From the NCBI RefSeq assembly GCF_003050925.1, contig NZ_QAOV01000009.1, positions 62,001 through 126,000 of the forward strand: 64,000 nt of DNA, given 5' to 3'. The notes under the pieces were generated by a model, which ran no database searches, had not been told where the DNA came from, and worked only from the letters and a program-made list of their open reading frames with translations. This DNA comes from Pseudomonas sp. GV085 (lineage in GTDB: Bacteria > Pseudomonadota > Gammaproteobacteria > Pseudomonadales > Pseudomonadaceae). Made by a program: the position numbers and the translations under genes. Positions 7,930 through 17,098 of the stretch are shown here, piece by piece (the stretch's first letter is position 1; each line of letters starts with the position of its first letter).

Positions 7930-8853
7930 TCAGGCGGCGTTCTTGAGTTTCGGGTCCAGCGCGTCGCGCAGGCCGTCGCCCATCAGGTTGATTGCCAGCA
8001 CGCTGAGCAAAATGGTCAAACCAGGCAGGCTCACCACCCACCAGGCGCGTTCGATGTAGTCGCGGGCCGAAGCCAGCATGGTGCCCCACTCAGGGGTTGG
8101 CGGTTGTACGCCAAGGCCGAGGAAGCCCAGTGCGGCGGCATCGAGGATCGCCGAAGAGAAGCTCAGGGTGGCCTGAACGATCAGCGGCGCCATGCAGTTA
8201 GGCAGCACGGTAACGAACATCAGGCGCGGCAGGCCGGCACCGGCCAGGCGCGCGGCGGTCACGTAGTCGCGGTTCAGCTCGCCCATCACCGCAGCGCGGG
8301 TCAGACGAACGTAGGACGGCAGGGACACCACGGCGATGGCGATCACGGTGTTGATCAGGCCAGGGCCGAGGATGGCGACGATCGCCACGGCCAGCAGCAG
8401 GGACGGCAGGGCCAGCATGATGTCCATCAGACGCATGATGGTCGGGCCGACCACGCGCGGGAAGAACCCGGCGAACAGACCCAGCAGGATCCCCGGAATC
8501 AGCGACATCACCACCGAGGACAAGCCGATCATCAAGGACAGGCGCGAGCCAGTGATCAGACGCGACAGCAGGTCGCGACCCAGTTCGTCGGTGCCGAGCA
8601 GGAACTGCAACTGTCCACCTTCCAGCCAGGCCGGCGGGGTCAGCAGGAAGTCGCGGAATTGCTCGCTCGGGTCATGGGGGGCAACCCACGGGGCGAAGAT
8701 CGCGCAGAAAATCACCAGCAGCATGAACATCAGGCCGGCGACGGCGCCTTTGTTCTTGGAGAACGCTTGCCAGAATTCTTTGTACGGAGACGGGTACAGC
8801 AGGCTTTGATCGACTGCTACCGATGGAATTGGAGTGGTCATGGTCATGGTCAT
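7930..8853 (-). CDS. dppC: Dipeptide ABC transporter permease DppC
   Basis: A 307-residue inner-membrane permease with an N-terminal extension, a first membrane helix (GLMFMLLVIFCAIFAPWV) and a C-terminal block of five more helices containing the permease loop. The start is ambiguous because the coding strand reads ATGACCATGACCATGACC. I chose the first ATG (8853), 4 bases after the dppB stop and preceded by CTGAG. A farther start at 8889 would overlap dppB by 32 bases. Confidence 0.92.
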   Translation of the reverse strand: MTMTMTTPIPSVAVDQSLLYPSPYKEFWQAFSKNKGAVAGLMFMLLVIFCAIFAPWVAPHDPSEQFRDFLLTPPAWLEGGQLQFLLGTDELGRDLLSRLITGSRLSLMIGLSSVVMSLIPGILLGLFAGFFPRVVGPTIMRLMDIMLALPSLLLAVAIVAILGPGLINTVIAIAVVSLPSYVRLTRAAVMGELNRDYVTAARLAGAGLPRLMFVTVLPNCMAPLIVQATLSFSSAILDAAALGFLGLGVQPPTPEWGTMLASARDYIERAWWVVSLPGLTILLSVLAINLMGDGLRDALDPKLKNAA

Positions 8854-8857
8854 GATC

Positions 8858-9868
8858 TCAGCGCTGATGACGGATGCGTGGGTTGACAAAGCCGTAGAGG
8901 ATGTCCACTACGAAGTTGACCAGAATCACCAGGCAGGCGATTAACAGGATGCCGTTTTGTACGACTGGGTAGTCCCGGGCGCCAATGGCCTCGATCAGCC
9001 ATTTGCCGATGCCGGGCCACGAGAAGATGGTTTCGGTCAGGACCGCACCGGCCAGCAGGGTGCCGACTTGCAGGCCGACCACCGTCAGTACCGGAATCAG
9101 CGCGTTACGCAGACCGTGCACGAACACCACGCGCGACGGCGACAGGCCTTTGGCCTTGGCGGTGCGAATGTAGTCTTCACGCAGCACTTCGAGCATCGAG
9201 GAACGGGTCATCCGCGCGATCACCGCCAGCGGGATGGTGCCCAGCACGATGGCCGGCAGGATCAGGTGGTGCAGGGCATCGAAGAACGCACCGACGTCAT
9301 CGGCCAGCAGCGTATCGATCAGCATGAAGCCGGTGCGTGGCTCGATGTCGTAGAGCAGGTCGATCCGCCCGGACACTGGGGTCCAGCCCAGCGACACCGA
9401 GAAGAACATGATCAGGATCAGGCCCCACCAGAAGATCGGCATCGAATATCCCGCCAGGGAGATGCCCATCACCCCATGGTCGAACAGGGATCCTCGCTTG
9501 AGTGCCGCGATCACTCCGGCCAGGAGGCCCAGGACACCGGCGAACAACAGCGCAGCCGAGGACAGTTCCAGGGTCGCGGGGAACAGAGAGGTGAATTCGC
9601 TCCAGACGCTTTCACGGGTACGCAGGGATTCACCGAGATCGCCGTGGGCCAGTTTGCCGATGTAATCCAGGTATTGGGCATACAGGGGTTTGTTCAGACC
9701 TAGGCGTTCCATTGCCTGAGCGTGCATTTCGGGATCGACCCTACGTTCTCCCATCATGACTTCCACGGGGTCGCCCGGGATCATGCGAATCAACGCGAAA
9801 GTCAGCAAGGTGATACCGAAGAACGTGGGGATCAGTAACCCCAGTCGGCGGGCAATAAAACTAAACAT
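8858..9868 (-). CDS. dppB: Dipeptide ABC transporter permease DppB
   Basis: A 336-residue inner-membrane permease of the DppB/OppB type. The opening MFSFIARRLGLLIPTFFGIT and the conserved MIPGDPVEVMMG segment are characteristic. It pairs with DppC to form the channel. It starts 72 bases after the upstream binding-protein gene, and that gap holds a strong hairpin which could limit read-through into the transporter core. Confidence 0.95.
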   Translation of the reverse strand: MFSFIARRLGLLIPTFFGITLLTFALIRMIPGDPVEVMMGERRVDPEMHAQAMERLGLNKPLYAQYLDYIGKLAHGDLGESLRTRESVWSEFTSLFPATLELSSAALLFAGVLGLLAGVIAALKRGSLFDHGVMGISLAGYSMPIFWWGLILIMFFSVSLGWTPVSGRIDLLYDIEPRTGFMLIDTLLADDVGAFFDALHHLILPAIVLGTIPLAVIARMTRSSMLEVLREDYIRTAKAKGLSPSRVVFVHGLRNALIPVLTVVGLQVGTLLAGAVLTETIFSWPGIGKWLIEAIGARDYPVVQNGILLIACLVILVNFVVDILYGFVNPRIRHQR

Positions 9869-9901
9869 CGTGTGTTGTACCTCATCAGCCGGTTAGGCGT
9901 G

Positions 9902-9930
9902 CCCGGCATGCCTGGGTCAGGCATGCCGGG
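9902..9930 (-). terminator. Intercistronic hairpin between the binding-protein gene and dppB (stabiliser or attenuator)
   Basis: CCCGGCATGCCTG-acc-CAGGCATGCCGGG: a 13-bp perfect stem with a 3-4 base loop, 10 bases after the binding-protein stop. On the minus strand no T-run follows, so it looks more like an mRNA-stabilising or partial-attenuation structure than a full terminator. A T-rich run lies on the opposite strand. Confidence 0.65.
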
Positions 9931-9940
9931 AGTTTTCTTA

Positions 9941-11536
9941 TTACTTCACCTGGGTGGTGGCGAAGTTATTCGTGGTGAGGGGGCTAATGTGATAGCCCTC
10001 TACGTTGTTGCGCATTGCGGTAAACATTCTAGTGTGCGCCAAACTGATCCACGGCTGGTCCTGGTTGAAAATAACCTGGGCCTGCTCGTACAGGGCTGCA
10101 CGCTCGGCCGGGTCGGTTTTTTCCCGGGCCTGATCGATCAGGGCCTGGAACTTGTCATTGCACCAGCGTGCGTAGTTTTCGCCGTTCTTGGCCGCCTCAC
10201 AACTGAGCATAGGCGTCAGGAAGTTATCCGGATCGCCGTTATCGCCCGCCCATCCGGCGGAAACCATGTCGTGCTCGCCGTTTTTCGCACGCTTGAGCAT
10301 TTCGCCCCATTCCATCACGCGAATGTCGATCTTGATCCCGACCTTGGCCAGGTCGGCCTGCATCATCTGCGCACCGAGCATCGGGTTCGGGTTGGTTGCA
10401 CCGCCTCCGTTGCGGGTGAACAGGGTGAAGGTGGTGCCTTGCGGTACGCCGGCTTCCTTGAGCAGGGCACGGGCCTTCTCCAGGTCGCGGGCCGGGTTCT
10501 TCAGTGTGTGGTTGTAGCCCAGCAGGGTGTCCGGGAACGGGTTTACGGCGGCTGTTGCATTGCCCTTGCCGAACAGCGCGTTGACAGCCGCTTCCTTGTC
10601 GAAGGCGATGTCGATGGCTTTACGCACCCGTACATCGCTCAGGTACTTGTGCGTGGTGTTGATGGCGATGTACGCGACGGTCATCGCATTCAGCTCATCG
10701 ACTTTCAGCTTGTCGTCTTTCTTGATGCTCGGAATGTCATCCGGTTTCGGATACAGCGCGACCTGGCACTCGTTGGCCTTGAGCTTCTGCAGGCGCACGT
10801 TGTTGTCGGTGGCGATGGCCAGGATCAGCGCATCAGCCGGAGGCTTGCCGCGGAAGTAGTCCGGGTTGGCCTTGAAGCGAACCTGGGCATCCTTGTTGTA
10901 ACGCTGGAAGACGAACGGGCCGGTGCCGACCGGCTTGTTGTTCAGGTCACCGGTCTTGTTCGCCTTGAGCAACTGGTCGGCGTACTCGGCGGAGTAGATC
11001 GAAGAGAAGGCCATGGCAATGTCGGCCAGGAACGGTGCTTCAGGACGGGTCAGGGTGAACTTGACCGTGTTGTCGTCGACTTTCTCGACGCTCTTGAGCA
11101 GTTCCTTGAAACCCATGCTTTCAAAGTACGGGAAGCCCACGCTCGACAGCTTGTGCCATGGATGATTCGGGTCCAGTTGGCGCTGGAAGCTCCAGACCAC
11201 ATCGTCGGCATTCATGTCGCGGGTCGGCTTGAAGTATTCGGTGGTGTGGAACTTGACGCCTTTGCGCAGATGGAACGTGTAGCTCAGGCCGTCTTCGCTG
11301 ATGTCCCAGGACTCAGCCAGTGCCGGAATCACGTCGGTGGTGCCGGGCTTGAAGTCTGCCAGGCGATTGAAGATGGTTTCGGCCACCGCATCGGCTGTGA
11401 CTGCAGTCGTGTACTGGACCATGTCGAAGCCTTCGGGGCTGTTTTCGGTACAAACCACCAGGGGTTTGGCCGAGACACCGACAGCGACACTGAGCAACGC
11501 AGCCGCGATGGCCGCACGTAGGGGAAGCATTTTCAT
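9941..11536 (-). CDS. dppA: Di/oligopeptide ABC transporter substrate-binding protein (DppA-like, third copy)
   Basis: A 531-residue periplasmic binding protein (SBP_bac_5). Signal peptide MKMLPLRAAIAAALLSVAVGVSA is followed by KPLVVCTENSPEGFD. Family blocks GTGPFVFQRY, GWAGDNGDPDNFLTPMLSC and a late WISLAHT are present. I chose the ATG at 11536, with AGAGGG 6 bases upstream. It is the most divergent of the three DppA-like proteins here, and its position directly before dppBCDF matches DppA4 of P. aeruginosa from memory. Ligand range is unknown. Confidence 0.93.
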   Translation of the reverse strand: MKMLPLRAAIAAALLSVAVGVSAKPLVVCTENSPEGFDMVQYTTAVTADAVAETIFNRLADFKPGTTDVIPALAESWDISEDGLSYTFHLRKGVKFHTTEYFKPTRDMNADDVVWSFQRQLDPNHPWHKLSSVGFPYFESMGFKELLKSVEKVDDNTVKFTLTRPEAPFLADIAMAFSSIYSAEYADQLLKANKTGDLNNKPVGTGPFVFQRYNKDAQVRFKANPDYFRGKPPADALILAIATDNNVRLQKLKANECQVALYPKPDDIPSIKKDDKLKVDELNAMTVAYIAINTTHKYLSDVRVRKAIDIAFDKEAAVNALFGKGNATAAVNPFPDTLLGYNHTLKNPARDLEKARALLKEAGVPQGTTFTLFTRNGGGATNPNPMLGAQMMQADLAKVGIKIDIRVMEWGEMLKRAKNGEHDMVSAGWAGDNGDPDNFLTPMLSCEAAKNGENYARWCNDKFQALIDQAREKTDPAERAALYEQAQVIFNQDQPWISLAHTRMFTAMRNNVEGYHISPLTTNNFATTQVK

Positions 11537-11560
11537 CAAGAACCCTCTGCAATCGGTTAA

Positions 11561-11607
11561 AGGACAAAAGCCGAACGGCCGATTCGTCATTGAATCAGCC
11601 GTTCGGC
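11561..11607 (-). terminator. Terminator-like hairpin between opdP and the downstream dppA-like gene
   Basis: Minus strand: GCCGAACGGCTGATTC, loop, GAATCGGCCGTTCGGC then TTTTGTCCTTT. The stem starts 8 bases after the porin stop codon. Because the next gene begins 25-30 bases beyond the T-run without an obvious new promoter, it may act as a partial terminator. Confidence 0.75.
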
Positions 11608-11614
11608 AGCGGTA

Positions 11615-13048
11615 TTACAAGATGTTGAACGGAACGGTGGTCACGAGACGGAACTCGTTGATGCTGCCGTCAGCCTGGTTTTCGCTGGCACGGTGAGCGG
11701 TGTAGGTGCCGCGGATCGTGGTGGCCTTGAGCGGGCCGCTCTGCACGGCGTAGGTTGCGCCGATGCCGTATTCATAGTGGTGTTCGCCATCCTGGGACTG
11801 GATGCCGTCGTAACCCTTGCCGGCCACGCCGCCGTTGCCGGTGTAGTGAGTGCCGTCGATACCCCAGCCGCGAGCCTGGTAAATGTTGAACTTCAGGCCT
11901 GGTACGCCGTATTCGGCCATGTTCAGACCGTAGGCAACCTGGAACGATTTTTCGTTCGGGCCGTTGAAGTCCGACAGCAGGGAGTTGGCCAGGTAGATGC
12001 CGTTGGTTTCGTGCAGGTAGTCGAAGTACTCGTTACCGTTCACTTCCTGGTACGAGAGGGTCAGGGTATGGGCCTGGTGGGTCAGGCCGAACGACAGCGA
12101 GTAGGTGTCGTTGTCGATATCGCCGATCAGGGCTTTACCGGTTTCCTTGGTTTTGTAGTAGTTCAGGCCGGTGGTCAGGCTCAGTACCTGGCTGTCGCCC
12201 AGAACGTGAGAGGCGCCGAAGTAGTACTGGTTCCAGATGTCTTCAGCCTGGGTCGCCCAGAGGCTGGTGGTCAGGCTGGCCAGTGGGGTATAGGTAATGC
12301 CGCCGGTGTGGACGTGGTCGGTTTCGACGATGCCGTTGGCGTATTCGGTGCGGAATTTGCGCAGGCTTTCTTCGGTACGCGGCGAGTTGCGGTCGAAGGT
12401 GGCCAGGTCGAAGGCCAGGTTGTTCAGCTCTTCGCTGTGGATGGCTACGCCCTGGAAGCTCGAAGGCAGTGCACGGTTGCCGATCACGTCGACCATCGGG
12501 CTGCTGAAGTTCATGCGGCCGGCAGTCAGGGTGCTGTTGGAGACACGGGCCTTGACGTTGGCCAGGCCCAGTTTGCTCCACTGGCCTTGAGCGTCGCCGC
12601 CTTCCTTGGTCAGGGTGCGGTTGTTGCCCGCGCCTGGACGAGAGCCAGGTGCGCCACCGTTGTTGGACGCCAGGTCTTTGCGGTCCCGGTCCAGGGCAAC
12701 GGCGTTGTAGGCGGCGACTTCAGTGCTGAAGCCTACGGTGCCTTCGGTGAAGCCCGAGTTGTACTTGAGGATGGTGCCCTGGACCCAGTTGATCCGGCGA
12801 TCGGTCGGGGTCGAAACACCGTCTTTCTTGTAGGTGAACTTGCCACCGCGATGCAGTTGCTCATTGGCGTACCAGTTACGCGTGGTGCCGGTGATCGACT
12901 GGCCTTCGACAAAACCGGTGGCTTCGCTCTGGGCGTTTTTTTCGTTCACGGTAACCGGGGTGAAAGCCTGGCTTTGGGTTTCTGCGTAAGCCGTGGCGGT
13001 TACGCTGCTGATGGCCAAGGCCAATAGCGCGGTGCTGCTCAGTTTCAT
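11615..13048 (-). CDS. opdP: OprD-family outer-membrane porin, OpdP-like
   Basis: A 477-residue protein with signal peptide MKLSSTALLALAISSVTATAYA and an OprD-type barrel: alternating amphipathic strands, the TLTAGRMNFSSPMVDVIGNRALPSSFQG segment (arginine ladder region) and a C-terminal ending VPFNIL with hydrophobic final residues. OprD porins admit small, often carboxylated solutes. Placement inside a dipeptide transporter locus suggests dipeptide uptake as for OpdP of P. aeruginosa. Ribosome binding site AAGGAG precedes the ATG by 8-9 bases. Confidence 0.88.
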   Translation of the reverse strand: MKLSSTALLALAISSVTATAYAETQSQAFTPVTVNEKNAQSEATGFVEGQSITGTTRNWYANEQLHRGGKFTYKKDGVSTPTDRRINWVQGTILKYNSGFTEGTVGFSTEVAAYNAVALDRDRKDLASNNGGAPGSRPGAGNNRTLTKEGGDAQGQWSKLGLANVKARVSNSTLTAGRMNFSSPMVDVIGNRALPSSFQGVAIHSEELNNLAFDLATFDRNSPRTEESLRKFRTEYANGIVETDHVHTGGITYTPLASLTTSLWATQAEDIWNQYYFGASHVLGDSQVLSLTTGLNYYKTKETGKALIGDIDNDTYSLSFGLTHQAHTLTLSYQEVNGNEYFDYLHETNGIYLANSLLSDFNGPNEKSFQVAYGLNMAEYGVPGLKFNIYQARGWGIDGTHYTGNGGVAGKGYDGIQSQDGEHHYEYGIGATYAVQSGPLKATTIRGTYTAHRASENQADGSINEFRLVTTVPFNIL

Positions 13049-13182
13049 GGGTAAAGCTCCTTACTTTCTTTTTTTATGCCGGTCTTTTTTTGTGATCCGG
13101 CTATTGGTTTAGAACTCATTCACGGCATCGCAAACGTTTGCTGTCGGCCAAATTGGCGAAAGACGGCAAAGCGTCTGCGTGA

Positions 13183-13199
13183 GGGCGGAAAATCCGCCC
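13183..13199 (-). terminator. Small hairpin between the second dppA-like gene and opdP
   Basis: GGGCGGA-TTT-TCCGCCC lies 23 bases after the upstream stop codon in the 173-base intergenic region. There is no T-run on the minus strand, so it is likely an mRNA structure rather than a complete terminator. Confidence 0.4.
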
Positions 13200-13221
13200 C
13201 CCGGCATTTCTGGCTAATCGG

Positions 13222-14823
13222 TTATTTTTCTATGCTGACACCCGAGAAAACAGTGCGGCCGAACGGGCTCACCTTGAACCCTTCGATTTTGGCGCTCAGC
13301 GGCTGGTTGACCGTTGAGTGGGCGACTGGCGTGATCGGCACTTGCTGCTTGAGCAACTGCTGCGCCTGTTTGTAGAGCAGGGTGCGCTGGTCGCGGTCGG
13401 TGACGACCTTGGCCTGCTTGATCAGCTTGTCGTAGGCCGGATCACACCACATCGAGTAGTTGTTACCGCCAATGGCGTCGCAGCTGTAGAGGGTGCCGAG
13501 CCAGTTGTCCGGATCACCGTTGTCACCGGTCCAGCCGATCAGGCTGATGTCGTGTTCGCCGTTCTTGGTGCGCTTGATGTACTCGCCCCACTCATAGCTG
13601 ACGATCTTGACCTTGAGGCCGATCTTCGCCCAGTCAGCCTGGAGCATCTCGGCCATCAACTTGGCATTGGGGTTGTACGGACGCTGGACCGGCATGGCCC
13701 AGAGGGTGATTTCAGTGCCTTCCTTGACGCCGGCAGCCTTGAGCAGCTCCTTGGCTTTTTCCGGGTTGTAGGCGGCATCCTTGATTGTGTCGTCGTAGGA
13801 CCATTGGGTCGGCGGCATGGCGTTGACCGCGAGTTGCCCCGCACCCTGATAAACGGCATTGAGAATGCCTTGCTTGTTCACCGCCATGTCCAGCGCCTGG
13901 CGCACTTCGAGCTGGTCGAACGGCTTGTGGCGCACGTTGTAGGCGATGTAGCCGAGGTTGAAACCAGGCTTCTCGATCAGTTGCAGGGCCGGGTCGTTCT
14001 TCAGCGCGGTCACATCGGCAGGGCGCGGGTGCAGGGTGATCTGACACTCGCCTGCCTTGAGTTTCTGCACGCGCACCGAGGCGTCGGTGTTGATGGCGAA
14101 AATCAGGTTGTCGAGCTTGACCCGGCTGGGGTCCCAGTAATGCTTGTTGCCGGTGTAACGGATGTTCGAGTCTTTCTGGTAGCTCTTGAACACGAACGGC
14201 CCGGTGCCGATCGGCTTCTGGTTGATGTCGCTCGGCTTGCCTTCGGCCAGCAGCTTGTCGGCGTACTCGGCGGAGAGGATCGCGGCGAAGCTCATGGCGA
14301 TGTTCTGGATGAACGCGGCGTCCACGCTATTGAGCGTCATGACCACGGTCAGCAGCCCGGTCTTTTCGACCTTGGCGATGTTCTTGTTCAGGCTCATGCC
14401 GTTGAAGTACGGAAACTCTGTCGGATAAGCCTTACGGAAAGGTTGTTGCGGATCGAGCATGCGATTGAACGTGAACAGCACGTCATCGGCATTGAAATCG
14501 CGGGTCGGCGTGAAGTACTTGGTGGTATGAAACTTCACCCCTTCGCGTAGGTGAAAGGTGTATTTGAGGCCGTCCTCGGAAATATCCCAGCTCGTGGCCA
14601 GGCCCGGTACGACGTTGGTCGCGCCTTTTTCAAACTCTGCCAACCGGTTGTACAGCGGTTCGGCGGCGTCGTTGTCGGTCGCAGTGGTGTACTGCGCCGT
14701 GTCGAAACCGGCGGGGCTGCCTTCGGAGCAGAACACCAGGCTGTTGTTGGCGGCCTGGCTGATGGAAGTGGCGGCCAACAGACCGGTGCCCAGCAATGCG
14801 GATAAAACCAAGGTATGGCGCAT
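13222..14823 (-). CDS. dppA: Di/oligopeptide ABC transporter substrate-binding protein (DppA-like, second copy)
   Basis: A 533-residue periplasmic binding protein with signal peptide MRHTLVLSALLGTGLLAATS..QA and mature start NNSLVFCSEGSPAGFD. It is clearly a close paralogue of the protein encoded at 15127-16752: blocks such as MAEMLQADWAKIGLKVKI and YEWGEYIKRTKNGEHD align almost residue for residue. AAAAGGAAG lies 5 bases before the ATG. A tandem duplication followed by ligand-site divergence is the likely origin. Confidence 0.93.
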   Translation of the reverse strand: MRHTLVLSALLGTGLLAATSISQAANNSLVFCSEGSPAGFDTAQYTTATDNDAAEPLYNRLAEFEKGATNVVPGLATSWDISEDGLKYTFHLREGVKFHTTKYFTPTRDFNADDVLFTFNRMLDPQQPFRKAYPTEFPYFNGMSLNKNIAKVEKTGLLTVVMTLNSVDAAFIQNIAMSFAAILSAEYADKLLAEGKPSDINQKPIGTGPFVFKSYQKDSNIRYTGNKHYWDPSRVKLDNLIFAINTDASVRVQKLKAGECQITLHPRPADVTALKNDPALQLIEKPGFNLGYIAYNVRHKPFDQLEVRQALDMAVNKQGILNAVYQGAGQLAVNAMPPTQWSYDDTIKDAAYNPEKAKELLKAAGVKEGTEITLWAMPVQRPYNPNAKLMAEMLQADWAKIGLKVKIVSYEWGEYIKRTKNGEHDISLIGWTGDNGDPDNWLGTLYSCDAIGGNNYSMWCDPAYDKLIKQAKVVTDRDQRTLLYKQAQQLLKQQVPITPVAHSTVNQPLSAKIEGFKVSPFGRTVFSGVSIEK

Positions 14824-15084
14824 AACGCTTCCTTTTCTCTCAAAGTGTTGTCAATGAGCCATCGTCCCGTCCGCGGACGTAGAGGCATCATTGATTTCAA
14901 GCCATGCACGCAGCAGTAACCGATGACCCACGCATGCGCTGGTCGGATCCCGACGGTATGAGCCATGGGTCCGGCAGTAAATGCGAAAAGTCCTAAAGGC
15001 TCGTAGGAAATGGCGGCGCGTCCTCCCCCGATGCTGTAGTCAGCTGCGGATTTGGATGTAGGCAAATTCCTGCTTTCTCGGTAG
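14824..15084. other. Intergenic region between two dppA-like genes
   Basis: No gene is credible here. The visible features are a ribosome binding site next to the downstream gene and a 12-base perfect palindrome CGTCCGCGGACG at 14868-14879, about 45 bases before that gene's start, which could be an operator. No confident promoter can be named by eye. Confidence 0.4.
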
Positions 15085-15120
15085 ATAAAGCTACGGCGAC
15101 GTCAGAAACGTCACCGTAGC
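15085..15120 (-). terminator. Terminator of the first dppA-like gene
   Basis: Minus strand: GCTACGGTGACGT-ttctg-ACGTCGCCGTAGC followed by TTTAT, starting 6 bases after the stop codon. The single A/C-type mismatch does not break the stem. Confidence 0.82.
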
Positions 15121-15126
15121 AATGCC

Positions 15127-16752
15127 TTACTTGCTGACGCTGACGCCGTAGAAGGAGTTCAAGCCAAATGGGCTGATCTTGAAATCCTGCACGTTGGCGC
15201 GCATGGGTTGGAACACCGTCGAGTGAGCGATAGGTGTCATAGGCACAGCATCTTTGAGCACGTGTTGCGCTTGTTTGTAGAGCTCGGTGCGCTTGCTTTG
15301 GTCTGAGGTGCGCTTGGCTTGCTTGACGATGTCGTCAAACTTCTTGTCGCACCATTTGGAGAAGTTGTTGCCTTCCAGCGAGTCGCAGCCGAACAGCACG
15401 TTCAGCCAGTTGTCCGGATCACCATTGTCACCGCTCCAGCCAATCAGCATCGCCTGGTTCTCGCCACCTTTGGAGCGCTTGATGTACTCGCCCCACTCGT
15501 AGCTCTGGATCTTGACCTTGAGGCCGATCTTGGACCAGTCGGACTGCAGCATTTCTGCCATCAGTTTGGCGTTCGGGTTGTATGGACGCTGTACCGGCAT
15601 TGCCCAGAGAACGATTTCGGTGCCATCTTTCACGCCGGCTTCCTTGAGCAGCTCTTTGGCTTTCTCAGGGTTGTACGGCGCATCCTTGATGGTGGTGTCG
15701 TAGGACCACTGGGTCGGCGGCATGGCGTTGACGGCCAGTTGGCCGGCGCCCTGGTACACGGAGTCGATGATCTGTTGCTTGTTGACCGCCATGTCCAGCG
15801 CCTGGCGCACTTTCAGCTCGGCCAGCGGGTTCGCATCGGTTTGTCCCTTGACCTTGGGCATCACGTTGTAGGCGATGTAACCGAGGTTGAAACCAGCCTG
15901 GTCAGGCAGCTTCAGGGTTTTGTCTTCACGCAGCGCTTTCAGGTCGGCCGGACGAGGGAACAGGGTGACCTGGCACTCGTTCTTCTTCAGCTTCTGGATA
16001 CGTACCGACGGGTCGGTGGTGATGGCGAAGATCAGGTTGTCGATCTTCACGTCGTCAGGCTTCCAGTAATCCTTGTTCCCGGTGTAGCGGATGTTGGAGT
16101 CTTTCTGGTAGCTCTTGAATACGAACGGGCCGGTGCCGATCGGCTTCTGGTTGATGTCGGCAGCCTTGCCTTCCTTGAGCAGCTGGGCAGCGTACTCGGC
16201 GGACTGGATCGAGGCGAAGCTCATGGCCATATTCTGGATGAACGCGGCATCAACGTCTTTGAGGGTGAACTTGACGGTTTTGTCGTCGACTTTATCGATC
16301 TTGGTGATGTTGGTATCCATCCCCATGTCGGTGAAGTACGGGAATTCGGTCGGGTAGGCTTTGCGGAACGGATCATCCTTGTTAATCATGCGATTAAAGG
16401 TGAACAGCACGTCGTCGGCGTTGAACTCACGAGTCGGCTTGAAATACGGGGTGGTGTGGAACTTGACGCCTTCACGCAAGTGGAAGGTGTAGGTCAGGCC
16501 GTCATCGGAGACGTCCCAGCTGGTTGCCAGACCAGGAATAACGGCGGTGCCGCCGCGCTCGAACTGCGTCAGGCGGTTGAACATGGTTTCTGCAGAGGCG
16601 TCGAAGTCGGTTCCGGTGGTGTATTGACCTGGATCGAAACCGGCCGGGCTCCCTTCGGAGCAGAACACCAGGTTAGTCGCTGCTTGGGCGAACGGTGCGC
16701 TGGCTAGCAAGCTTGCGCCAACTAAAAACGGAATGACCGCGTGTTTAAGCAT
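15127..16752 (-). CDS. dppA: Di/oligopeptide ABC transporter substrate-binding protein DppA (first copy)
   Basis: A 541-residue periplasmic binding protein. Signal peptide MLKHAVIPFLVGASLLASAPFAQA precedes ATNLVFCSEGSPAGFD. The SBP_bac_5 blocks NADDVLFTFNRM, KPIGTGPFVFKSYQKDSNIRYTG and GWSGDNGDPDNWLNVLF are intact. I chose the ATG at 16752, with GAGG 7 bases upstream; another ATG lies 24 bases earlier. It is the promoter-proximal gene of the locus, facing a 475-base control region. Confidence 0.94.
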   Translation of the reverse strand: MLKHAVIPFLVGASLLASAPFAQAATNLVFCSEGSPAGFDPGQYTTGTDFDASAETMFNRLTQFERGGTAVIPGLATSWDVSDDGLTYTFHLREGVKFHTTPYFKPTREFNADDVLFTFNRMINKDDPFRKAYPTEFPYFTDMGMDTNITKIDKVDDKTVKFTLKDVDAAFIQNMAMSFASIQSAEYAAQLLKEGKAADINQKPIGTGPFVFKSYQKDSNIRYTGNKDYWKPDDVKIDNLIFAITTDPSVRIQKLKKNECQVTLFPRPADLKALREDKTLKLPDQAGFNLGYIAYNVMPKVKGQTDANPLAELKVRQALDMAVNKQQIIDSVYQGAGQLAVNAMPPTQWSYDTTIKDAPYNPEKAKELLKEAGVKDGTEIVLWAMPVQRPYNPNAKLMAEMLQSDWSKIGLKVKIQSYEWGEYIKRSKGGENQAMLIGWSGDNGDPDNWLNVLFGCDSLEGNNFSKWCDKKFDDIVKQAKRTSDQSKRTELYKQAQHVLKDAVPMTPIAHSTVFQPMRANVQDFKISPFGLNSFYGVSVSK

Positions 16753-16876
16753 GGTGGCCTCATGATTTGTTGTCATTTTTGGAATTAGAGGACGACCTCG
16801 TGAGTCGTGCCTGCGGATACTTATGCAGGGGCCATACCCAATGCAAGATCCAGAGTGACTACAAGCCTGAAACGGT

Positions 16877-16890
16877 GGTACGAACGTACC
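16877..16890. promoter_or_regulatory. Perfect 14-base palindrome in the dppA control region
   Basis: GGTACG-AA-CGTACC, perfect 6-bp arms, 125 bases before the dppA start. Candidate operator; the cognate regulator is not in the window. Confidence 0.4.
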
Positions 16891-17098
16891 TTAATGTCGC
16901 ATTTGTATAAAACTTGCCGCATTTAACCGTTTGCGCGGCATTTTCACGGTGCAAACGACGCACTTTCACGGTGCGTCCTGAGCGCAGGGTGCTCCCGATC
17001 AGGGCGAAGTGTTACTTATTTATACCCCCGTTTTGTGAGGTGGGTATGGCGTAAATAAGAGTGGTTATTGTTGCACCGATAGTGGCCAATCAATCTCA

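Noticed and set aside
15319..16707. Long plus-strand frames opposite the dppA-like genes
   Set aside because: They repeat opposite each DppA paralogue simply because the paralogues are similar; no start signals or known domains.
16824..16842. Sigma-54 promoter for dppA
   Set aside because: GG-N10-GC spacing fits, but the rest of the TGGCACG and TTGC blocks matches poorly; kept only as a weak remark on the control region.
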